DNA from: Clitoria ternatea | Lineage: Eukaryota; Streptophyta; Magnoliopsida; Fabales; Fabaceae | Reading direction: 5' to 3' | NCBI GenBank assembly: GCA_037962975.1 | Contig: CM075670.1 | Location: forward strand, 87,981,501-88,045,500 | DNA: 64,000 bases | Shown here: piece after piece, positions 46,870 to 59,356 of the stretch | How positions within the stretch are numbered: position 1 is the first letter of the stretch | How the letters are laid out: each line of letters starts with the position of its first letter | Notes under the pieces: model-generated | Databases searched by the model: none | The model's input: the letters and a program-made list of their open reading frames with translations, nothing else | Told to the model about the DNA's origin: nothing | Position numbers and translations under genes: made by a program

Positions 46870-47859
46870 TCACAAAGGTCCATTGGAAATTGGTGCTCCT
46901 CTCTTGATGTTATCCATGTTGGTGGTTTCATACACGGGTAGACCACTTGAATAGTAACCCAAGTCATAGTTTTGCAATTCAAACAAATCAGAACTTGAAT
47001 CACTCTCTGCACCATCATCAAGCTCATTGAACTTGTTCACTTCCTTTTCCTCTGCTGAGTACTTGTCCTGCCATTCACTACCCCAGTTCCTATGTTTCTC
47101 TGACAACAAAACATTAGTACTATGTTTGTAGTTATCATCCAAACAATTTGGTTCCCTTTTTTTCTTGTCATCCCAGAAGAACTCATTTTGCAAGGTGGTT
47201 GATGATCTCACATGTGATCCATTGTTGTACTTTCCTGGTAAGGGAAGTGCATGCTTGTGGTCTGATGAGAAGGTTCTGAATTCCTTGCAGCTCTTTGTTG
47301 GTGTTTGAACAATATAAGGAGGGGTTCTGAAGCCAGTAGTTAAAGATTTTGAATCTGAAGTGGTGGATGAACTTCTGAAATGGCTAATGCTGCTTCTCCT
47401 TCTTCTCCTGCCACCACCAGGGCTCTCATGATGATCTTGATCATCCTTCATGGACTGTGAGCTGGATTTTGATTTCTTCTTCTTTGATGCTGATTGGCTG
47501 AAGAGGGAGTTCAAGAAGCTTGCAAGCCTGCCACCTGGTGAGCTAGGTTGCTTGTGATTGTTGTGTTTCTTGTTGTTGTTCTCCTTCATTTGTTTCTCCA
47601 TGCCATGGTGGAATTGTTGAGGGAGCAAGGTTCTCATTGGCATGTCCAAGCTGATTCTGCCTCTGTGCTGTCCATGCCTAATTTGATCTTCTCTGATGAT
47701 CTTCTGAGTAAATGTGGTGGTGGAACCAGCGAGAACTTCATTGTACCCTGAGAAGTACCTTGCTGCTTCAAACACATCAAGCTCACCAGAGTCATTTCTT
47801 CTGTGGAAGGACTTCTTGTGGTTCATTTCTTGGTCTATAAGCCCTGCTGCTATGGACAT
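46870..47859 (-). CDS. BIG GRAIN 1-like protein
   Basis: A single-exon, intact 329-residue frame. BIG GRAIN 1 proteins are plant-specific, plasma-membrane-associated positive regulators of auxin response and growth; that role is known from rice and is assumed here. Conserved blocks: SGELDVFEAARYFSG (residues 24-38), GGRLASFLNSLFSQ (109-122) followed by a Lys-rich stretch (126-131), RRRRR (151-155), a Ser-rich middle, and a C-terminal SDSSSDLFELQNYDLG (286-301) with GLPVYETTNM (306-315). Most of the rest looks disordered. The chosen ATG is in a good plant context (CACCATGTC) and directly precedes the conserved N-terminus. It is the only intact host gene in the window and has no co-oriented neighbour. 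Phytochrome kinase substrate proteins share an SSDLFEL-like motif, but the N-terminal block argues for BIG GRAIN 1. Confidence 0.88.
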   Translation of the reverse strand: MSIAAGLIDQEMNHKKSFHRRNDSGELDVFEAARYFSGYNEVLAGSTTTFTQKIIREDQIRHGQHRGRISLDMPMRTLLPQQFHHGMEKQMKENNNKKHNNHKQPSSPGGRLASFLNSLFSQSASKKKKSKSSSQSMKDDQDHHESPGGGRRRRRSSISHFRSSSTTSDSKSLTTGFRTPPYIVQTPTKSCKEFRTFSSDHKHALPLPGKYNNGSHVRSSTTLQNEFFWDDKKKREPNCLDDNYKHSTNVLLSEKHRNWGSEWQDKYSAEEKEVNKFNELDDGAESDSSSDLFELQNYDLGYYSSGLPVYETTNMDNIKRGAPISNGPL

Positions 47860-48400
47860 GGTGCAAGTTTGGGGACTTTTGTCTCAAGTTGTGCAAGAGA
47901 TGTTGTTGCTGAAACAAGGTGTGGTTTCGTGGGTGATCAAATTGTTATTATGGATAGCAATGAAGAGGGGGCTATATTGAGGATGCAAAGAGATCAAAGG
48001 GTTTGAAATGATTGAGAGTAGTGGGGAGGGTCAGTTTAGAATAATCAACAAACTCAATAGCCATAATTTTATATGATGAGGGAGTTTTGGAGGTTTTTGT
48101 GTTAGGCCCCACATGTGTGTATTGGCAATATAAAGATGGGATTGGGGTATAAGTGGGAAACAGTGCTCTTTATCACCCTCATGCTGTTAAAACCAGAGAT
48201 TTTTGTTAGGGATTGTGGGGAGCAAAGAGTTGTGTTTCCTTGGATTCTATATGCTTCTATTGGTTTGAGTGGGAGTTTGAATGTTATGTGGTTGTTGGCT
48301 ATGGTGGATATATATCCTAGCTATGGCCATGAGCATGCACATTATATGATAATACTATCTAAGTAATCTTGTGTGCTTATTCCATTTATACAGATTGGCA
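47860..48400 (-). promoter_or_regulatory. Promoter and 5' UTR region of the BIG GRAIN 1-like gene
   Basis: A TATA-like ATATAAAAT on the minus strand at 48065-48073 lies about 205 bp upstream of the ATG, giving a plausible 5' UTR of about 170 bp. Other candidates exist further up (TTTATATTG near 48130). No auxin-response TGTCTC element was confirmed. Small plus-strand open frames here overlap the promoter and look accidental. Confidence 0.45.
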
Positions 48401-51400
48401 ATAATTATTATGCAGATCCCACCATTATTTTGAGAACTTAAAAGTCACACAAATTCATTAAAAGTAATTGCTTGGCAAGTAATTTCTTTTGACTATATGA
48501 TAGATTTACTATGGCCCATTAATATCTCACTGCCTCCTCTTTAGGTTGTTTTCATAACAAGGACTTTTTCATCACGGTGAGTCTAGTCCGTTTGTGGGTA
48601 ATTCAATTTCCAACCACTGGCAGGTTCAAATAGATAGAGTATAATCTAGGACAATAGAAAAACTTCAATTTTGTCTTTTATCTTCTGCATAAAACTTAAC
48701 CATTTAGATATGATTTTATTCTCTATAAATATAACTAAATGAGAAATGATATTTGAATAACATCATGTATGAAGAGAGAGATAAAGAGAAAATGATAAAA
48801 GAAATATGAGATGAAATTGATAATGTGGTGCACATAGATAAAGACAAAAAATGATGTGTATTATTGTATACATATTTGTTCTAGGATTACTAACTAAATT
48901 TATTTTTGATTTGTTGCATTTAATCTCTAAAAAATTTAAAATTTATTAGTTGGGACTGTAAATGACCATTATAAGGTAATATGTTACATTACATATCCAA
49001 ATATCAAAAAATGATTCTAGACACAAAATTTAAACTTTTTGATTTTTTTGTGGTAATAATATGTATCTTTTTTTGGTAATAATTATACTCAGAGCCTTGT
49101 TAACCCCTTATGAACGATGAGAAATAATAAAATGTTAATAGAATAAAACCAAAATTAAGCCTATAAACCTATTTTATCCTACTTACTATAAAATTCACAG
49201 AACTTTCATGCATAGTTCAACAGTGGAGATGTAATAATATAAGTCCCACCAAAGGAGCAAAGAATGATAGTGGGGGGGCTTTTTTTCCGTTGCAAAAGAA
49301 CTTTAAGAACTACACATGCATACTTAGTATAATCAACTTTAATCTTCTTTTCTAGATACCGATGTTAGTCAATAGATCATATTTGGCCCATCAAACCCAA
49401 TGCCCATTTCTTGGTGTCGGATTATAGTGGTCACCACAGTCCTTATATATGTGTGAGCACTAACACAAGAGTACGTGTAACAACATATTAACCAAAAGAG
49501 ACACAATAACGGATGTACATTAAAGCCATAATGGGACTACCAAATATTGTTGTACTACGTATAAGTCAAGGCCACTCGAGAGAGATGACCATGACAGTTC
49601 CATTAAGATCATCTCAAGACTAGTCAATTTTTTCTTCATATTTATCACCATAGCAAGTTAATGGTCCTCCTTTCTTGTGTAGCAACCACAATTATGTAGT
49701 ACCTACAAAAGTATTTCTTTTGGGGTTTAGATATGATTTTTATGGTCCAAGAATCCAAGTATATTATATTCTCACATCAAGTATACATAAGTTAGTTTAT
49801 AAGAACAAGAATTTATATGCCTATTGTCTTATGGTTTTAAGTTATATTATGGTGTCCACTCATCAAGTTATCGTGTAAAAAATTATTTTTTTTATTTTAA
49901 TTATTTTAATAATTAATGTAAATTTTTTTACACCGATTATTAAGACAACCGATGTAAACATATAAAAATACATAAATCGCAGCTTTAATCCAAAAAAATG
50001 TAACATATGTTAAGCTAAATGAACAAAATCTAACATATGTTGAGTTGATGTGTATAATAATTTATTGTAAAGAGAGTCCTCCTTTCTTACCACCGGTTTA
50101 GAAGTGGAAAAAACACATTTTGTTGCATGGACACTTTCAGTTATGTGAAATCATATATGCTAGGGCCGGCCTACTGGAAACCAGTGGTTGTGGTTCCTGC
50201 AAAGCACTCGATTGTGATAGATCAATATGAGTAACTATCACCATCCTTGGCAAGTATGCTTTAGATTGGATCATTAGGGCCACACTCAAAGAACAAGACT
50301 CATAGTAAAGGACATGGAAGTAAAACATAGAAAGCTATAAAATTTAACATCTTCCCAAAATTGTGTGCATTGGATGCCCCTTGTTGCCGGCATTTTGGAA
50401 TGTGTTAGGTTATTTTCTTTGCTATAAGCTTCAATAACACTTGAGGCCAAGGTTATTATAGTACGCAGATTTTGTTACTCTATTATTGGTGAAGCTCAAT
50501 GCAAGGCCACAAAAACACATGGGAAAAAAATATTCATAAATCATCAATTATAACTAACTTGGTTTATATCTTATGCCTCATATCTTATGAATGGCCTACA
50601 TCAAATAAAAAACGTGAACTCGATTGGACAATGGCCACAAATATGTGGCCTTATCAATGAAGATGGATCTAATCCAACGCTATAGGGTAAGATGGATCTT
50701 CATCCTCATCTTGAACAGAAAAATATTTCTAAAATCTTGGAAGATACACATGTTTGGTTGCTTTCTTTTAATATACACCATGCATTCTAAAAGTCGTCTT
50801 TAATGGACAAGGTTGCCCCAAGAGTCTAACATCTTTTAATGCTACATTAGGTATGCTTTTTAATTTCTTGTGACCCTTTTCACCAAAACGACATTGGATC
50901 AAAAATTCATCATTGAAGGGTGGAGTTTTGATGATGGGTTTGAGATTTATTATAGACCCAGTGAAAGTCCCGGTTTAGATGTTATCAAGGCTTTTTTTAA
51001 GAGCTTGTAATGGTGACCCAACACATTACATGAATTCTACTCATTTTAGGCCCATCAAGGGCTTTGAAGTGCCACACAAAGGTCCATTTGTTGTCCCTAC
51101 CAGAAAAAACATTGTTATTGGCTTCAGGGACAGGGTGGGACTTCATAAACATTGAAATGCTCTTAAATCTTAGCCTAAAGTGTAATTCTACCTTGATTGC
51201 TGGAATGTATTCTCCAATGGGATGCTCCCAATATGTGTTACCCCTCAATAATAAGAGAATAAAAAGATAAGATAAGGAAGTAAAAGAGGTTTGCATATTT
51301 GGGTACAAGAGAATGTGCAAGGAACATGAAACTTAACAATCTGAAGACTGAAATAAATCTAAACCAATGAGCATCGATCATGTAAATGGATGTCACACAG

Positions 51401-51950
51401 TTGGATTATGCATAAACAATGTTCTTAGACATTTTTTCATTATGCAACTTTCATGGTGTTCAATACACGTGGCCACACTAGCTTCATATATAGTGCCGTT
51501 TCACACTTGGTCCAAGACCCTTTATCTTTAAAGCCATTGATAATAAAATATCTATTTTCAAACTCCAAAGAGTTCTGAAAAAATATTTGTATGCAAAAAT
51601 CTTAATCAGCCTGGTTGCCCCAAGCCAGATGTGACATGTACGTACGCTCTTATCAACTATAGGTCCTATGTCTTATGTCTCCCTTAGCTTCATTTCAATT
51701 AATTCAGGGCAATTCTCTTCATTCCTTGGAGAAATATCAATTTTGGGTGATATTTTTTTCAACAAAGATTACGTTAACAGAATGGCAGATGACAAATGAC
51801 ACTTACATCAAATGGAAGTAAAATCCAAAATAAAATAAAAAAATATAGCTTAAATACGTCTGTTTAAAATAATATAATTAAAAACATCCAAGTCTATATA
51901 TAATAGAAAAGATATATTAGGAAATCTACTTCATACATCTTCCATGCTTA
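48401..51950. other. No confirmed gene; intergenic
   Basis: AT-rich. The minus-strand frame 51320-50997 (107 codons, with WTFVWHFKALDGPKMSRIH) has a less biased composition than its surroundings but no domain I recognise; it may be an exon relic. The frame at 50328-50137 is equally unsupported. Confidence 0.45.
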
Positions 51951-54140
51951 GTGATCTGGGTATAATACCGGTCCTGATCCCAAGATATAACACTGTTACC
52001 CATCCGGTGAAATGACACTTGAGCTTGCTAATCTGAATCTCCCCCTATCAAGGTCATTTACGGTTGATGTCAAAGTGAGGAGTCTAAGATTGATAGGGAC
52101 ATACCGGGTTTAAAAGTTACAAACATGGTAGAAAGGATTGAATATGACAGCCTTTCCATATCAAGAAGACTAGCATCAACAGACGTCACATCAGGGTTTG
52201 TCTTCCCAACACATGTCTATAGATACTTACATTCAATACACACAAGGTACAATATTTAATCCCCATAATGCTTCGGTATTAAACCTTTATCGACTTAAGC
52301 TTTAGAGTGTTCTTGCAAGTAACACCAACATTCGCCCAAGAACATGAACCTAGAAGATCAGACTAGAGAGAAAAACGAAGACTTTAAGCCGCGCACTGGA
52401 CTCAAAGGTACATAATACTGAATCCCACTAGATCGATGTAAAATTAAGAGTTAGAGAGACCTGGGAGACTAGACCTTGACCGGAACATATTGTCCTCCTA
52501 TACCAGACAGTTCATTGGCATGTCCGGTGGGACTCGGTAAATAAATTCCCACTACACGCATTCATAATTTAATCATGGACGCTATTCGAGCCCCAACACT
52601 CCTGAGGGTTATGTTTAGGATGTTACAAGGATGGAGGAACGAATGCTAGTTTATAATACCAACATTATAGAGACCCCGGGTTCAACGCAACCCATATCAG
52701 GACCAGGTATGGTGGTAAGTCATCCCAACCCATCAAATGAGCTGATTAGGAAATTGCGGTAGAGTTGCAAGAGTTTAGGCAAGAAAAGGCTATGAAGGCT
52801 GAGGAGAGAATGGCTAATTAGGCCAAAATATCTCCAACTAAAGCACAACTATAGCCATTGCTATGAGATATGTCAACATCACTCGATTACTCAAAAGTCC
52901 CGACCTACAAAGACAACCAGGAGTCCACATAGTGGGTGGAATGTCATAATCCTCAGAGTCATAATCTACAGACTGCTGGTGGATCAGAAGAATATACGTT
53001 CAGCATACCGTTTACACGATGTCTGATAAGCATAACTATTCCCATCTACAAACCCCCAACCATTATCAATAGGAAAATACACAAAAGAGATTGACCTCGA
53101 TAAATATTTAGATGTATACACTAACGAGTCTCTATTTCTGGGGGTAGAAGGAGATGTCATGTGTCGTATATTCCCTAGAACCTTAGTAGTAGAAGCCTTG
53201 AGGATGAATGAAATGTTAAGGGATTTCCTAAAGCGATTCTATAAAGAAGCCGCACTCATGTCGAGATTAATAGAGCAAATCCAATTGCACATTGCAATAG
53301 AAGCATTATAACCGAGGTTGCCTTTTGCCTTGTTTTTGGCAAAAGGAACGCCATAATCTTTTGAAGAATTCTGAAAAAAGGTGGCAAAATATATCGGTAG
53401 AGAAATGCATCTCGCTGCTATAGAGGCCGAGACGGTGACAACGACATCTACACTAATACTAGCATAAAATGATAAATCAAAAGGGGATAAGTAATCCCAG
53501 AGAGATAAGGACCGCAAAAGTACACTCCACCAAAAGAAGAAGAAAGTACTCAACTTCTGTCATTACACCCCCTCAGCATTAGACCAAGTCAAATTCTTTG
53601 AGATTTAGTTCTCTCAGGATTAACTATATATGAGGTTAGAAAACTGACAATGATGAAAAGACCTAGAAACTCCAACAAGTATTGTGAATTCCAAGAGCAG
53701 ACCTGTCACACCATCAATGAATGTTCATAGCTAAAGGACGCCATCGAGATCCTCATGAGAGAAGGAAAGTTAAAACAATACCTACTCCAAGACAAGTCTT
53801 TTAATGAGCCCAACTGGGATAGATCTCCTAACAGTGAGGGGAGAGAGGTCCCAAAAAGGCCATTGCGGCAGAAAAAATAAAATCAGTGGTAGAAGTAATC
53901 AATGACAAGGATGACATGGAAATGCCACCGTCCAAAGGAAAAAAGAAAGTGATTGACATGATTGTTGGGAGATTTGCCGGAGGCAGTACATCAAACACCA
54001 CCAAGAAGAATCATTTGTGCATGATAATGTTAGTCTAAACCAGGGTGGACAATAGACCATTCTGGAATGAGATTCAAACCCTGCCAATCACCTTTTTAGA
54101 TGATGATTACGGTTCAATGATTCCAAGAGGAGATGATACC
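51951..54140 (+). pseudogene. Decayed Tat-type gypsy element: leader/LTR remnant and gag
   Basis: From about 52720 the plus strand gives a broken but ordered gag: IDLDKYLDVYTNESLFLG, CRIFPRTLVVEALRM, DFLKRFYKEAALMSRL, FEEF..KVAKYIGREMHLAA, then a zinc-knuckle-like CEFQEQTCHTINEC with LKDAIEILMREGKLKQYL (about 53690-53790). Last come the protease-approach motifs IVGRFAGGSTSNTTKK and PITFLDDDYGSMIP (up to about 54120). Frequent stops and shifts show an old copy. 51951-52620 probably holds the LTR/leader (PYRIMIDINE-rich CTCCCCCTATCAAGG near 52040) but its limits are unclear. The remainder of pol is absent; the Athila-like element follows. Confidence 0.75.
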
Positions 54141-54200
54141 TAATAAATGTCCATTGTGATAAAAATTTAATGTTATATATGGACAATTTTAATATGGTTA

Positions 54201-55438
54201 TGTTGATTTGGATATAAATTATGTTGTAATTAGGTAATATTTTGCATCTGAATGAATATGCCTAGATCTTGTTAAATTAAAAATAATTAATCCCTATTTT
54301 TGTGTAAATTATAGGTAATGAAGGAAGAAATAAAGAAAAGCATGAAGAAGCTGCAAAGGTTGGAAGAAATACCTTGGAAGATGCAGAATTTCATGTTTGA
54401 AGCCTCTTGCTTGAACGAGGCCTTTGCTCACTTAAGCGATAGTGAAACAAGGGAAGAGATCAATTAGAAGACTTTTCGCTTGATCGAGATTATTCTCGCT
54501 TAAGCAAAAATGTTCCAGAGAGGAAAGATCCAATTTTTTATAATCTAGCTTGAGGGAGAAAATTCTTGCTTGAGTGAGACCATGAAGACTGAAGCAAAGG
54601 CAAAGGTTTCTTCAGGATGAAGAATTTTCTCTTGCTTAAGCAAGACCCCATATATAAAAGAAGAAAAATCAGATTTTGAAAACACGTACTCCTATCTTCG
54701 AGGAATCGAGGTTAAAGACCATGGAAACTGTTTTCTTTTTCCTTTTCTAATCTCTATTGGATTGTAATGGCTACCATGAGTAGTTAAACACTTTTTGAGA
54801 TTGAATGTAGTCAAATCAAACCCGACATACCTTAGGTGTTATATATATATATATGGTATTTTCATTCTGTTCTTAATGCTTGATTCTATCTGATCAATAG
54901 TTTCTTGATTTCGTTTATCTTGAGTTATTTGAAAATGATTCTTGAAAACCGATCTGAATGGAATACTCAATACGTTGTGTTGTTAGGAATAGCTTCCAAT
55001 GTATTGAACGCATATAACATTTGATCTTAATGTTGGAAAGTTCCTTTAAATGATTAAGGAATCAACGTTTAGGAGGTTTTCTTAAGGATTTTATATTCGA
55101 GGAATTGACATAAATGACTAATGAATGTTGCATTGAGTAAGTAGTTTCAAGAGCTATATATATGTATATGCAGGGTACGACTGAGGGAGATAGATGAAAT
55201 TCAATCCCAACTTGATCTATTGATTTTCTTAATACATTGTTTATTGTCTTTTTATTTACATTTGTCATCAGTTACTTTTAATTCCATTTATCCTGAACAT
55301 GCTTTATTTCATTGTAAATACGCCTAATCGGTTATAAATTAATAGTTTTGATTTACAACAACCCTTAGTGGAATGACACTCAAATTAATTTTTTTATACT
55401 ACAATTGGTAGTGGTACACTTGCCACGGACCATCAACA
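54201..55438 (+). repeat. 5' LTR of Athila-like element 1 (start approximate)
   Basis: Ends CATCAACA at 55438, six bases before the PBS. A start TGTTG at 54201 would pair with CAACA, but TGTTG also occurs at about 54222, so the boundary is tentative. Contains CTTAAGC/CTTGAGC-type repeats (54410-54640), a TATATATAAAAG box near 54650 and an AT run at 54840-54855. Confidence 0.5.
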
Positions 55439-55444
55439 ATTTTT

Positions 55445-55462
55445 TGGCGCCGCTGCCGGGTG
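55445..55462 (+). promoter_or_regulatory. PBS of Athila-like element 1
   Basis: TGGCGCCGCTGCCGGGTG just after the LTR end matches the tRNA-Asp-type PBS of Athila elements (compare TGGCGCCGTCGCCGGGGA in element 2). Confidence 0.85.
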
Positions 55463-55586
55463 GCGGTGTTAATTTGGAACTTTTAGTTTAAGCATTATGA
55501 ATAGTTTGCAAGTTTTTGTTCTTTTTTGATTTCATTTAAATTTTTTTATCTTGTACTAATCCTTACTTGAAGTTTGATTGATTTAT

Positions 55587-57010
55587 GCTCTTGAGAGGCT
55601 AGGTTCCCAAAGATAAATTGATATTTGATCCTGAAATCAAAAAGATAGCCAAGAAAAATAGAAGCAAAGCTAAGAAGAAAAATCAAGGTTTAGAAGTAGG
55701 AGAATCTTCTATCATAGTTATTCCTGAAAGTCCAACAAGATTAGAACCTGAAGAGATGACAGGTCAACAAACCAATCCACCTAGGAGGACGCTTGGTAAT
55801 TATACTATGCAGCAGGGACCGAGACATTTCTCAAGCATAGCCATACCAAACAACACTAAAGCGTTGGAAATGAATCCAACCTTCCTTAGCCATATTAGTG
55901 CACACCAATTCACTGGAATGACGAATAAAGATCCATATACTTATCTTTTGACATTCTATGAATTGGTTGGCATCATGGGGTATGAACTAGTTGATATTGA
56001 ATATGCTTATTTGTGTTTATTTCCTTTTTCCTTAACAGGTAAAGCAAAGGAATGGTTACAATCTCATCCCAACCAAAGTTTGAGTAATTAGAGTGGCATG
56101 GAGTAAGAATTCTCGTATAGATTCTTTCCACTATCTCGTTTCATTAAAGCTAAATCAGACATCTCTACATTTAGGAAAGGACCAGAAGAACCATTTTCTG
56201 AAGCCTGAGAAAGATTCAAATCTCTTCTAAAGAAATATCCTAACCATAAATTTGAAGATATTGTGCAGCTGAACATCTTTTACAATAGTCTGAGGCCTGA
56301 TACAAAAATGATTTTAGATGCTGCAGTAGGTGGAACTACGATGACGATGGATGCAGATCAGGCCACCAAAATTATAGAAGCATTATCTTCTAAAGACTAC
56401 CAAGCTCAACATGATAGACATGTAGTTCAGAGGAAGGTAGTGTTGGATTTGAATATCATAGATGCTATTCTAGCTCAAAATAAAATCCTGGCACAATAAA
56501 TTGAAGCTTTAACACAGTATATGGCAAAGTTGCCTTAACAATTACATGGTGTGCACTATTCTTCTGCTCAACATCAGTAGCCACCTTTTAGATGTGATTT
56601 TTATGATAGAGAACATCCAAATGGCCATTGTTCTTATCAGAGCCGTCAAACTAAAGAATCTATTCATTATTTGAATAATCAAGGATGGCCAAGTAATTTC
56701 AATAATAATTATTCTAACCAATTTTTACAGGGATAAAAGAGTAATCAACAATAAAATCCTGGATGGAAGTAGGAAGCAGGACCATCTAATAGACCACCTC
56801 TTTATTAACAGCATTATCCTTCTTTATATGAAAAGACTTTAAAATTGGAAGATACACTGGAGAAATTCATGCAGGCTTCTCTAACCAACTAAAAGAATAC
56901 TAAAGCATCTATTAGAAATTTAGAGACATAAGTTAGACAGCTAGCTCGTTAGATAGCAGAGCAGTAAGGAAGCCAATTCTCAGCCAACACACAAACTAAC
57001 CCCAATGAGC
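55587..57010 (+). pseudogene. gag of Athila-like element 1, broken
   Basis: The reading starts at an ATG at 55587 but meets TAG after five codons; the long frame begins at 55618 (IFDPEIKKIAKK), as in element 2. The core has PYTYLLTFYELVGIMGYELV, FPFSLTGKAKEWL, then after stops FKSLLKKYPNHKFEDI and FYNSLRPDTKMILDAAVGG (56263-56499). The zinc knuckle CDFYDREHPNGHC has lost its second Cys (Tyr). At least ten in-frame stops. Confidence 0.85.
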
Positions 57011-57199
57011 ACTATAAAGCAATCACTACTAGAAGTTGGAGGATAGTGGGGAAAAGAGTTGGTGAGAATGAAAGAATGAAGGGAGATGTGTTGAATGAGA
57101 AAGAAAAAAGAGGTGCTGGAAAATACAGAAAAAAGAGAGAGAATAAAAATAGAGTAAGGAAAAATTAAGTGAAAAGAAGAGGGAGAAGAATGAAGTAAA

Positions 57200-59161
57200 G
57201 ATTCCTCAGTTAAAGAATCTACCTACCCTCAAAATCCTTCAAAAAGAGATAAGGAGAGGCAATTTGCAAGGTTTATGGACATTTTCAAGAGGTTACAGAT
57301 TAATATTCCTTTTGTAAAAGCCATGGAACAAATGCCTACCTATGTAAAGTTTATGAAGGAAAACCTCACCAAAAAGAGAAGATTTTCTGAAGAAAAGGTG
57401 GAACTATAAGTAGGGTGCAGTGTTATCATTCAGAGAGCATTGCCACATAAGTCTAAGGATCCAGGCAGTTTTACTATACCGGTAACCATTGGTACATTGC
57501 CATTGGGGAAGGCTCTACTTGATCTAAGAGCCAATGTCAATCTAATGCCATTGTCTATGCTTAAAAGGATAGGAGATCTGGAGGTTCGACCGACTAGGAT
57601 GACATTATAGTTGGCCGATAGATCAATGAAGTATCCTTATGGAGTAGCTGAAAATGTCTTAGTGATGGTTGATAAATTTATGTTCCTAGTTGATTTTATG
57701 GTTATGGATATTGAAGAGGATACTGAGGTTCCTCTAATTCTAGGCAGAGCCTTCATGAAGATTGTAAAGGTGATCATTAATATGGATGATGGCAATTTGA
57801 AAGTGAGGGTGCGGGATGACGAAGTGAACTTAATTTTTTTGAAGCCATGCAACACCCTTCTAATAAACAACATTGTTTTAAAATTGATGTTAAAGATGAA
57901 TTAATTATGGCTGAAAAAAAGGAGTTGACCCCATCTAGCATGATGGAGAAAGCATTGACTTATGCTTGTGATGATTTGAGTGAGGATGAAGTAGAAGAAT
58001 AGGACGAATTGCTGAAGAACCTTGATTCAGGAAAAATTATTCCACCAAACTTAGCATTAGTTGAAAAGTTACCTAAGAAGGTTGAAGTTGATAACCAGAA
58101 GCTGGAATTGAAAGCTTTGCCTTTATATTTGAAATATGTTTTTCTTGAAGATAGAGGTCAGAAGCCTGTGGTAATCAGCAACAACCTATCCAAGTCTGAA
58201 GAAGACCGATTAATTTCTATTTTTAAAAAGAATGCAGGTGCAATAAAGTGGACCATTGAAGATCTAAAAGGTATAAGTCCTTCTTACTGTATGCATAAAA
58301 TTCACATGGAATAGGAATATAAGTCAGTAGCACAACCATAGTGGAGGTTGAATCCATCTGTGGAGGAAGTGGTGAAGAAGGAAGTGGTGAAGCTACTTGA
58401 AGCATGGATGATTACCCTTTTTCTGATAGTTCTTGGGTAAGTCCAGTTCAAGTAGTTCCTAAGAAAGGTGGCATGATTGTTGTTTGCAATAAGTAGAATG
58501 AATTGATTCCTACTCGGATAGTCAATGATTGGAGGATGTGCATAGACTACAAGAAATTAAACCAGGCTATCAGGAAGGACCATTTTCCTTTACCATTCAT
58601 GGATCAAATGCTTAAAAGATTGGCAGGCCAAGCTTTTTATTGCTTTCTGGATGGTTATTTAGGCTATGATCAAATTACAGTCACTGTAGAGGATCAGGAG
58701 AAAATTGCTTTTACTTACCCATTTGGTGCTTTTACTTATAGAAAAATGCCTTTTGGACTTTGTAATGTACTAGCAACCTTTCAGAGATGTATGTTAGCCA
58801 TTTTCTCAAACTTAGTGGAAAATTGCATTGAGGTTTTCATGGATGATTTCTCTATTTTAGGATCTTTATTTGACCAATGCTTGGAAAACTTGAACACTGT
58901 ACTGAAGCGGTATGTTGAAACAAATCTTGTACTCAATTGGGAGAAATGTCATTTCATGGTAACTAAAGGCATGATACTTAGGCATAAGATATCATCAAAA
59001 GGAATTGAAGTGGATCGAGCTAAAGTGGTGATTATTAAGAAGCTTCCACCACCAGTTAATGTTAAGAGAATTAGGAGCTTTCTCGGCCATGCTAGTTTCT
59101 ATAGACAATTCATCAAAGAATTCTCCAAAATTGCTAAGCCATTGACAATTTTCTCAATAAC
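57200..59161 (+). pseudogene. protease-reverse transcriptase part of Athila-like element 1, broken and truncated
   Basis: The protease active site, which reads D-L-G-A-S in element 2, here reads D-L-R-A-N (57521-57535), so it is dead by substitution. It is followed by MDIEEDTEVPLILGRAFMK (57611-57904). The linker frame 58009-58314 ends with GAIKWTIEDLKGISPSYCMH. The RT frame 58503-59237 has WRMCIDYKKLNQAIRKDHFP, GQAFYCFLDGYLGYDQI, YRKMPFGLCN, the catalytic FMDDFS (about 58836-58853) and FLGHASFYRQFIKEFSKIAK. Coding homology ends at 59161, where element 2 begins; the codons after that are LTR sequence. Confidence 0.9.
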
Positions 59162-59356
59162 TGTTAGTCCTCAAATTTTCAATAAAAGCTTAAATAAAAA
59201 TTTCATAAAAATCATAAAAATTAGTTTAATTTGTTAGAAAATTAGGATTTAAATTCAATAAATGAGTGTTGTTGGAAATAATCTGCCCTTGATCAATTTT
59301 CTCTAGTTTTGCAGTGAAAAAGTTAAGAAATCAAGAGAAAATTACACTGGAGAATC

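Larger units (their letters stand above)
54141..59161 (+). mobile_element. Athila-like gypsy element 1, decayed, interrupted by element 2
   Basis: LTR (start unresolved, 54.14-54.23 kb; end CAACA at 55438), tRNA-Asp-type PBS, gag, protease and reverse transcriptase follow in order on the plus strand. The sequence stops matching at 59161, inside the reverse transcriptase, where the LTR of element 2 begins; the rest presumably lies beyond the right window edge. It is closely related in protein sequence to element 2 but carries dozens of stops. Confidence 0.85.

Noticed and set aside
47548..48366. Plus-strand frames over the BIG GRAIN 1-like gene and promoter
   Set aside because: Shadow or chance frames; no domain, and the opposite strand has the conserved protein.
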